This document shows, in pieces, positions 55,480 through 64,000 of a stretch of 64,000 bases of DNA (position 1 is the first letter of the stretch; each line of letters starts with the position of its first letter). The position numbers and the translations under genes were made by a program. The stretch lies in the NCBI GenBank assembly GCA_023101725.1, contig JALJCO010007128.1, positions 1-64,000 on the forward strand, read 5' to 3'. This DNA is from Atherinomorus stipes (taxonomy: Eukaryota > Chordata > Actinopteri > Atheriniformes > Atherinidae). The notes under the pieces are model-generated. The model was not told the DNA's origin and did no database searches. It saw only the letters and a list, made by a program, of their open reading frames with translations.

Positions 55480-58400
55480 TCAGCGTTACTACGATGACCT
55501 ATACGATCAGCTGTAATCCTGCAGGTTAGTGTTACTACGATCAGCTGTAATCCTGCAGGTCGGCGTTACTACGATCAGCTGGAATCCTGCAGGTCGGTGT
55601 TACTACGATCAGCTGTAATCCTGCAGGTCGGCGTTACTACGATCAGCTGTAATCCTGCAGGTCGGTGTTACTACGATCAGCTGTAATCCTGCAGGTCGAC
55701 GTTACTATGATCAGCTGGAATCCTGCAGGTCGGTGTTACTACGATCAGCTGTAATCCTGCAGGTCGGTGTTACTACGATCAGCTGGAATCCTGCAGGTTA
55801 GTGTTACTACGATCAGCTGGAATCCTTCAGGTCGGGTTACTACGATCAGCTGGAATCCTGAAGGTCGGCGTTACTACGATCAGCTGTAATCCTGCAGGTT
55901 AGCGTTACTACGATCAGCTGTTATCCTGCAGGTTAGCGTTACTACGATCAGCTGGAATCCTGCAGGTTTGCGTTACTACGATCAGCTGGAATCCTGAAGG
56001 TCGGCGTTACTACGATCAGCTGGAATCCTGCAGGTTAGCGTTACTACGATCAGCTGTAATCCTGCAGGTTAGCGTTACTACGATCAGCTGTAATCCTGCA
56101 GGTTAGCGTTACTACGATCAGCTGTAATCCTGCAGGTTGGTGTTACTACGATCAGCTGTAATCCTGCAGGTTAGTGTTACTACGATCAGCTGTAATCCTG
56201 CAGGTTAGCGTTACTACGATCAGCTGTAATCCTGCAGGTTGGTGTTACTACGATCAGCTGTAATCCTGCAGGTTGGTGTTACTACGATCAGCTGTAATCC
56301 TGCAGGTTAGTGTTACTACGATCAGCTGTAATCCTGCAGGTTGGTGTTACTACGATCAGCTGTAATCCTGCAGGTCGGTGTTACTACGATCAGCTGTAAT
56401 CCTGCAGATTAGCGTTACTACGATCAGCTGTAATCCTGCAGGTTAGCGTTACTACGATCAGCTGTAATCCTGCAGGTTAGCGTTACTACGATCAGCTGTA
56501 ATCCTGCAGGTTAGTGTTACTACGATCAGCTGTAATCCTGCAGGTTAGCGTTACTACGATCAGCTGTAATCCTGCAGGTCGGCGTTACTACGATCAGCTG
56601 TAATCCTGCAGGTTAGCGGGGACTGAGGTAGGTACTACGATAGCTGTAACCTGCAGGTCGGTGTTACTACGATCAGCTGTAATCCTGCAGGTTAGTGTTA
56701 CTACGATCAGCTGTAATCCTGCAGGTTAGCGTTACTACGATCAGCTGTAATCCTGCAGGTTAGCGTTACTACGATCAGCTGTAATCCTGCAGGTCAGCGT
56801 TACTACGATCAGCTGTAATCCTGCAGGTTAGCGTTACTACGATCAGCTGTAATCCTGCAGGTTAGTGTTACTACGATCAGCTGTAATCCTGCAGGTTAGC
56901 GTTACTACGATCAGCTGTAATCCTGCAGGTTAGTGTTACTACGATCAGCTGTAATCCTGCAGGTTAGCGTTACTACGATCAGCTGTAATCCTGCAGGTTA
57001 GTGTTACTACGATCAGCTGTAATCCTGCAGGTCGGCGTTACTACGATCAGCTGTAATCCTGCAGGTTAGTGTTACTACGATCAGCTGTAATCCTGCAGAT
57101 TAGTGTTACTACGATCAGCTGTAATCCTGCAGGTTAGCGTTACTACGATCAGCTGTAATCCTGCAGGTTGGCGTTACTACGATCAGCTGTAATCCTGCAG
57201 GTTAGCGTTACTACGATCAGCTGTAATCCTCAGGTGGTGTTACTACGATCAGCTGTAATCCTGCAGGTTAGCGTTACTACGATCAGCTGTAATCCTGCAG
57301 GTTAGTGTTACTACGATCAGCTGTAATCCTGAAGGTCGGTGTTACTACGATCAGCTGTATCCTGCTGGTCGGCGTTACTCCGATCAGCTGTAATCCTGCA
57401 GGTTGGCGTTACTACGATCAGCTGTAATCCTGCAGGTCGGCGTTACTACGATCAGCTGTAATCCTGCAGGTCGGTGTTACTGCGATCAGCTGTAATCCTG
57501 CAGGTTAGCGTTGCTACGATCAGCTGTAATCCTGCAGGTCGGTGTTACTACGATCAGCTGTAATCCTGCAGGTTAGTGTTACTACGATCAGCTGTAATCC
57601 TGCAGGTCGGCGTTACTACGATCAGCTGTATCCTTAGGTTGGCGTTACTACGATCAGCTGGAATCCTGAAGGTCGGCGTTACTACGATCAGCTGTAATCC
57701 TGCAGGTCGGGTTACTACGATCAGCTGGAATCCTGAAGGTCGGCGTTACTACGATCAGCTGTAATCCTGCAGGTTAGCGTTACTACGATCAGCTGTAATC
57801 CTGCAGGTTAGCGTTACTACGATCAGCTGTAATCCTGCAGGTTAGTGTTACTACGATCAGCTGTAATCCTGCAGGTTAGTGTTACTACGATCAGCTATAA
57901 TCCTGCAGGTCGGCGTTACTACGATCAGCTGTAATCCTGCAGGTTAGTGTTACTACAATCAGGTGTAATCCTGCAGGTTAGCGTTACTACGATCAGCTGG
58001 AATCCTGAAGGTCGGTGTTACTACGATCAGCTGTAATCCTGCAGGTTGGTGTTACTACGATCAGCTGTAATCCTGCAGGTTAGCGTTACTACGATCAGCT
58101 GTAATCCTGCAGGTCGGCGTTACTACGATCAGCTGTAATCCTGCAGGTCGGTGTTAATACGATCAGCTGTAATCCTTCAGGTCGGTGTTACTACGATCAG
58201 CTGTAATCCTGCAGATTAGCGTTACTACGATCAGCTGGAATCCTGCAGGTCGGGCGTTACTACGATCAGCTGTAATCCTTCAGGTCGGTGTTACTACGAT
58301 CAGCTGTAATCCTGCAGGTCGGTGTTACTACGATCAGCTGTAATCCTTCAGGTCGGTGTTACTACGATCAGCTGTAATCCTTCAGGTCGGTGTTACTACG

Positions 58401-61400
58401 ATCAGCTGTAATCCTGCAGGTCGGTGTTACTACGATCAGCTGTAATCCTGCAGGTCGGTGTTACTACGATCAGCTGTAATCCTGCAGGTTAGCGTTACTA
58501 CGATCAGCTGTAATCCTTCAGGTCGGTGTTACTACGATCAGCTGTAATCCTTCAGGTCGGTGTTACTACGATCAGCTGTAATCCTTCAGGTCGGTGTTAC
58601 TACGATCAGCTGTAATCCTGCAGGTCGGTGTTACTACGATCAGCTGTAATCCTTCAGGTCGGTGTTACTACGATCAGCTGTAATCCTGCAGGTTAGCGTT
58701 ACTACGATCAGCTGTAATCCTTCAGGTCGGTGTTACTACGATCAGCTGTAATCCTGCAGGTCGGTGTTACTACGATCAGCTGTAATCCTGCAGGTCGGTG
58801 TTACTACGATCAGCTGTAATCCTGCAGGTCGGTGTTACTACGATCAGCTATAATCCTGCAGGTTAGCGTTACTACGATCAGCTGTAATCCTTCAGGTCGG
58901 TGTTACTACGATCAGCTGTAATCCTGCAGGTTAGCGTTACTACGATCAGCTGTAATATTTCAGGTCGGTGTTACTACGATCAGCTGTAATCCTGCAGATT
59001 AGCGTTACTACGATCAGCTGTAATCCTGCAGGTCGGCGTTACTACAATCAGCTGTAATCCTGCAGGTTAGTGTTACTACGATCAGCTGTAATCCTGCAGG
59101 TCGGCGTTACTACGATCAGCTGTAATCCTTCAGGTCGGCGTTACTACGATCAGCTGTAATCCTTCAGGTCGGCGTTACTACGATCAGCTGTAATCCTGCA
59201 GGTCGGCGTTACTACGATCAGCTGTAATCCTGCAGGTTAGCGTTACTACGATCAGCTGTAATCCTTCAGGTCGGTGTTACTACGATCAGCTGTAATCCTG
59301 AAGGTCGGTGTTACTACGATCAGCTGTAATCCTGCAGGTCGGTGTTACTACGATCAGCTGTAATCCTTCAGGTCGGTGTTACTACGATCAGCTGTAATCC
59401 TGCAGGTTAGCGTTACTACGATCAGCTGTAATCCTGCAGGTTAGCGTTACTACGATCAGCTGTAATCCTGCAGGTTAGCGTTACTACGATCAGCTGTAAT
59501 CCTTCAGGTCGGTGTTACTACGATCAGCTGTAATCCTTCAGGTCGGCGTTACTACGATCAGCTGTAATCCTGCAGGTTAGCGTTACTACGATCAGCTGTA
59601 ATCCTGCAGGTTAGTGTTACTACGATCAGCTGTAATCCTTCAGGTCGGCGTTACTACGATCAGCTGTAATCCTGCAGGTCGGCGTTACTACGATCAGCTG
59701 TAATCCTGCAGGTCGGTGTTACTACGATCAGCTGTAATCCTGCAGGTCAGTGTTACTATGATCAGCTGTAATCCTGCAGGTCGGCGTTACTACGATCAGC
59801 TGTAATCCTGCAGGTCGGTGTTACTACGATCAGCTGTAATCCTGCAGGTCGGTGTTACTACGATCAGCTGTAATCCTGCAGGTTAGCGTTACTACGATCA
59901 GCTGTAATCCTTCAGGTCGGCGTTACTACGATCAGCTGTAATCCTGCAGGTTAGCGTTACTACGATCAGCTGTAATCCTTCAGGTCGGTGTTACTACGAT
60001 CAGCTGTAATCCTGCAGGTTAGCGTTACTACGATCAGCTGTAATCCTTCAGGTCGGTGTTACTACAATCAGCTGTAATCCTGAAGGTCGGTGTTACTACG
60101 ATCAGCTGTAATCCTGCAGGTCGGTGTTACTACGATCAGCTGTAATCCTGCAGGTCGGTGTTACTACAATCAGCTGTAATCCTGAAGGTCGGTGTTACTA
60201 CGATCAGCTGTAATCCTGCAGGTCGGTGTTACTACGATCAGCTGTAATCCTGCAGGTTAGCGTTGCTACGATCAGCTGTAATCCTTCAGGTCGGTGTTAC
60301 TACGATCAGCTGTAATCCTGCAGGTTAGTGTTACTACGATCAGCTGTAATCCTGCAGGTCGGCGTTACTACGATCAGCTGTAATCCTTCAGGTCGGCGTT
60401 ACTACGATCAGCTGGAATCCTGAAGGTCGGCGTTACTACGATCAGCTGTAATCCTGCAGTTCGGTGTTACTACGATCAGCTGGAATCCTGAAGGTCGGCG
60501 TTACTACGATCAGCTGTAATCCTGCAGGTCGGCGTTACTGCGATCAGCTGTAATCCTGCAGGTTAGCGTTACTACGATCAGCTGTAATCCTGCAGGTTAG
60601 TGTTACTACGATCAGCTGTAATCCTGCAGGTTAGTGTTACTACGATCAGCTATAATCCTGCAGGTCAGCGTTACTACGATCAGCTGTAATCCTGCAGGTT
60701 AGTGTTACTACAATCAGCTGTAATCCTGCAGGTTAGTGTTACTACGATCAGCTGTAATCCTGCAGGTTAGCGATACTACGATCAGCTGTAATCCTGCAGG
60801 TTAGCGTTACTACGATCAGCTGTAATCCTGCAGGTCGGTGTTACTACGATCAGCTGTAATACTGCAGGTCGGTGTTACTACGATCAGCTGTAATCCTTCA
60901 GGTCGGCGTTACTACGATCAGCTGTAATCCTGCAGGTTAGCGTTACTACGATCAGCTGTAATCCTGCAGGTTTGTGTTACTACGATCAGCTGTAATCCTG
61001 CAGGTTAGTGTTACTACGATCAGCTGTAATCCTGCAGGTTAGCGTTACTACGATCAGCTGTAATCCTGCAGGTCGGCGTTACTACGATCAGCTGTAATCC
61101 TGCAGGTCGGCGTTACTACGATCACTTGTAATCCTGCAGATTAGCGTTACTATGATCAGCTGTAATCCTGCAGGTTAGCGTTACTACGATCAGCTGTAAT
61201 CCTGCAGGTTAGCGTTACTACGATCAGCTGTAATCCTGCAGGTTAGCGTTACTACGATCAGCTGTAATCCTGCAGGTTAGCGTTACTACGATCAGCTGTA
61301 ATCCTGCAGGTTAGCGTTACTACGATCAGCTGTAATCCTGCAGGTTGGTGTTACTACGATCAGCTGTAATCCTGCAGATTAGCGTTACTACGATCAGCTG

Positions 61401-61856
61401 TAATCCTGCAGGTCGGTGTTACTACGATCAGCTGTAATCCTGCAGGTTAGCGTTACTACGATCAGCTGTAATCCTGCAGGTTAGTGTTACTACGATCAGC
61501 TGTTATCCTGCAGGTTAGTGTTACTACGATCAGCTGTAATCCTGCAGATTAGCGTTACTACGATCAGCTGTAATCCTGCAGGTTAGTGTTACTACGATCA
61601 GCTGTAATCCTGCAGGTTAGCGTTACTACGATCAGCTGTAATCCTGCAGGTTAGCGTTACTACGATCAGCTGTAATCCTGCAGGTTAGCGTTACTACGAT
61701 CAGCTGTAATCCTGCAGGTTAGCGTTACTACGATCAGCTGTAATCCTGCAGGTTAGCGTTACTACGATCAGCTGTTATCCTGCAGGTTAGCGTTACTACG
61801 ATCAGCTGTAATCCTGCAGGTTAGCGTTACTACGATCAGCTGTTATCTCTCTGGTC
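55478..61856. repeat. Minisatellite, 34 bp unit, about 187 copies
   Basis: Units follow TAATCCTGCAGGTTAGCG then TTACTACGATCAGCTG. Most contain CCTGCAGG, an 8-bp palindrome, and CAGCTG. Variation is mainly at GGTTAGCG, GGTCGGCG, GGTCGGTG and GGTTAGTG, and at CCTGCAGG versus CCTTCAGG or CCTGAAGG. CCTTCAGG is concentrated at about 58160-60420. A disrupted patch lies at 56612-56650. Confidence 0.97.
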
Positions 61857-63136
61857 GGCATTTTCGGGGACTAGGCTGATGCTGCGTTCAGGTGGACTCT
61901 GAAATCCCTGAATGGAAACTCTCTCTTTGCTTTATTAACCATGAAGACAGAGAAAGTCAATCAGTGCCGTTCCTATGTACACGCATGTCCTCAGCTCTTA
62001 ACCTCGTCCACCTGCAGCTGGACATGTTAACGTGTAACAGGACATCAGCGGCATCCGATGAATAATTGATGTGGAAACGTCAGATTTCTCTACCTTCCAC
62101 TTTTCCGTGCGTCCTTTCCCACCTTCCCTCAAACTTTCACGACTTTAAAATCAAACGATCGGCTGATTCAGTTCTTCATCATGAGCTGGAAAATGTTTTC
62201 CTCTTCATGAGGGAACGTTTTGAAAAGGTACACGTTGTCTTCTGACCATCAGGCCGTGCAGGTCTTTCCCCCCGAGAGGCACGTAGCGGCTGTGACAGGA
62301 ATGCAAAGTAGAGAGGCCGGGTTCTTGAACGCAGCGTACTGTAATGTTTCTGGTTAATGATCCACCCGCCGTCTGTGCCGGAGGAACAGGAACCTGCGGT
62401 CTTTTTGCTCTGGGATTGATCAGGATGAGCCGTGGAGACGCTTCGGTCTGATGGATGAGCGGAGCTAATGAGCTCACCGTTAGCTGTTCTCGTCTCATTT
62501 CCAGATCTCTTCCTCTGATTAAGCCGAGCAAACATGGCCAGACAGATATTAATGACGGTGCAGCCACAGGAAAAACACTTTTATCCACGTCTACCATCTC
62601 TGATTACACAAATGCTCCTTTGGGGCTGTTCTGTGTTGAGTCATCAGGAGGAAATGTTACCTTTGTGATCACACATGCTTTTATCATCAGTCTGGACCGT
62701 AAACTTGATGCTTACTGCCTCAGAACGACGGTTTTACTCTGACGGGAAAGACTCCTGTCTGTTGATATGATGGCAGAGTCAGACTAGCGTAGCAGTGAGA
62801 GAGCAGCAGGAAAAACGTGGCCGGGTCCAAATGTGAAATAAGTTTCAGTTTCTGAACATTTAAAATGAAGTAGCTTGGTTCTCTGCACAGAGACGGGAGT
62901 GTAAACAGGTCAGGGGGCAGGGTTTCATCCTGCTGGTTTGCTGGCCTGAAGCAGCAGCTCATCCTCCCGGCGATGGCAGGATCACAGCTCGTTGGCTCAA
63001 CAGCTGAACAGAAGGTTTAGTTGAACTGAGAAAAGCCCAAACTGGGCCGAATGCTGGCTTTTCCACTCTGTTCTAAGTCTTGATACCGAACTCCTGACTT
63101 CTTAAACAGATATTTTCTCCTTTAACTTTTAATTAG
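61857..63136. other. Spacer, no gene recognised
   Basis: Positions 61876-61894 read CTGATGCTGCGTTCAGGTG, identical to the core of the 46-bp array 31 kb away. The frames at 62179-62742 and 62720-62962 have no recognisable domain. Confidence 0.45.
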
Positions 63137-63144
63137 CAAATGCA

Positions 63145-63477
63145 TAGGGGTGGGAAAAGTATCGATAAACTGAAAAATCCTGATATTTTCATATGCCAAT
63201 GCCCTGCTGATATTTAAAAACGCGGTATCGATCTATTTTACTAACGAAATAACATGTATGATCGTGAGATTTCATCGTTCTGTGACGAAATCTTGTGGGT
63301 TTTCATGAAATCTCATGAAATCTCATGAAATCCTGCGAGATTTCATGACAGAACCATGAAATCCCACAAGATTTTGTTAGTAAAACACATCCATAACGCT
63401 TTTTAAAACATTGACATGATATCGGCATATGAAAATATTGCGATATTTCAGTGTACCGATATTTTTTCCCACCACTA
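63145..63477. mobile_element. Fold-back MITE, 333 bp, with 8-bp target duplications
   Basis: The left end is TAGGGGTGGGAAAA; the right end reverse-complemented is TAGTGGTGGGAAAA. The similarity continues inward for about 150 bp, through ATATTTTCATATGCC, ATTTTACTAAC and AATCTTGTGGG, so nearly the whole element is one imperfect palindrome. Flanks are CAAATGCA (63137-63144) and CAAATACA (63478-63485), an 8-bp duplication with one mismatch as left by hAT transposases. No coding capacity. Confidence 0.85.
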
Positions 63478-63485
63478 CAAATACA

Positions 63486-63683
63486 TCTAAGTCAGGGATT
63501 GCAACTGCGGTCCCTGAGGGCCGGCATCCTGCAGGTGTACGAGTTTCAGCTGTAAATGTTTTGTGACATTTTCACTCCTCCTCCTTTGATGTCTTAAATT
63601 GTTTAAAGGATATGTGGGCTAGATTCGCTGATGTGCTGGGACTTAAAGGACTGTCAGGGCTAGAACGTCGTTGTAGCTGTTAC
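63486..63683. other. Spacer, transposon-like start
   Basis: GTCCCTGAGGGCCGGCATCC at about 63511-63530 resembles a hAT-type terminus frequent in fish; no other feature seen. Confidence 0.35.
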
Positions 63684-63934
63684 TAAATGGTAAATGGTCT
63701 GTACTTATACAGCGCTTTTCCAGTCATACTAACCGCTCAAAGCGCTTTACACTACATATCACATTCACCCAGTCACACACACATTCATACCCCGATGGGC
63801 ACATCGGGAGGCAACTTGGGGTTCAGTGTCTTGCCCAAGGACACTTCGGCATGTAGTCCGGGGAAGCCTGGAATCGATCCTACAACCCTCCGGTTGAAAG
63901 ACGACTGCTCTTCCACCTGAGCTGCAGCCGCCCT
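63684..63934 (-). mobile_element. tRNA-derived SINE
   Basis: Reading the - strand from about 63934, a tRNA-like head contains an A-box-like CAGCTCAGGTGGAAGAGC and a B box GGATCGATTCC (63870-63880). The body contains AGTGTCCTTGGGCAAGACAC, a hairpin-forming word, then AAGCGCTTTGAGCGG. The tail ends in ACCATTTACCATTT. It is a standard fish interspersed repeat of RNA polymerase III origin. The frame 63687-63920 is a shadow. Confidence 0.7.
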
Positions 63935-64000
63935 CGGACTACCCTGGAGTGTCGGCCAGGACGCTGCTTTATGGCCTGACGGTGTCCAGGATTATGTGGT
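63935..64000. other. Window edge, nothing recognised
   Basis: Sixty-six bases after the SINE head with no supported feature. Confidence 0.4.

Noticed and set aside
62179..62742. Coding exons in the spacer after the 34-bp array
   Set aside because: The frames of 95-130 codons on both strands overlap each other and show no recognisable protein family.
63860..63934. A functional tRNA gene on the - strand
   Set aside because: A and B boxes are present, but the sequence continues into a SINE body and tail and the cloverleaf pairing is poor.

Overview
The window is vertebrate, almost certainly teleost, nuclear DNA. The evidence is an intron-split MON1A gene with canonical GT/AG splice sites, plus remnants of typical fish transposons: Tc1-like, hAT with a BED finger, a Harbinger-like Myb domain, a non-LTR retrotransposon and a tRNA-headed SINE. 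I see no prokaryotic operon, ribosome binding site or CRISPR. I cannot name the species.

The only conventional gene I recognise is mon1a on the + strand. Three consecutive coding exons are visible (2795-3560, 10077-10224, 24927-25067), ending in a stop codon, a 3' UTR and an AATAAA at 25469. Upstream exons lie outside the window. MON1 pairs with CCZ1 as the RAB7 exchange factor in endosome maturation. The first visible exon is clean to about 3203 and then carries at least eight small indels; this could be consensus error or decay.

The rest is dominated by long minisatellites, about two thirds of the window by hand count. Approximate unit lengths in order are: 30 bp (896-1131), CT-rich 17 bp (1132-1795), 26 bp (3610-6258), 18 bp (6259-7229), 36 bp (7993-8279), 46 bp (9073-9452), 50 bp (10385-12556), 29 bp (13057-24843), 37 bp (25804-26328), 46 bp (28006-31077), 21 bp (31459-36741), 42 bp (40390-41100), 39 bp (41216-43083), 69 bp (45137-51897) and 34 bp (55478-61856). 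Both visible mon1a introns are largely tandem repeat; the second (14.7 kb) is about 95% two arrays. Nearly all long open frames in the window come from these arrays.

Between arrays lie transposon pieces. The clearest are a LINE copy with a twin-priming inversion at 53536-54886, flanked by a 12-bp target duplication and inserted in a hAT remnant, and a 333-bp fold-back element at 63145-63477 with 8-bp target duplications. A CpG-rich stretch near 43270-43480 ending in a consensus splice donor may be a promoter and first exon of another gene.

I found no new enzymatic or defence system. The most interesting signals concern how the minisatellites arose. Several arrays appear to be amplified from transposon sequence, many unrelated units contain an 8-12 bp palindrome, one array seems to grade into another, and the largest arrays contain kilobase block duplications.
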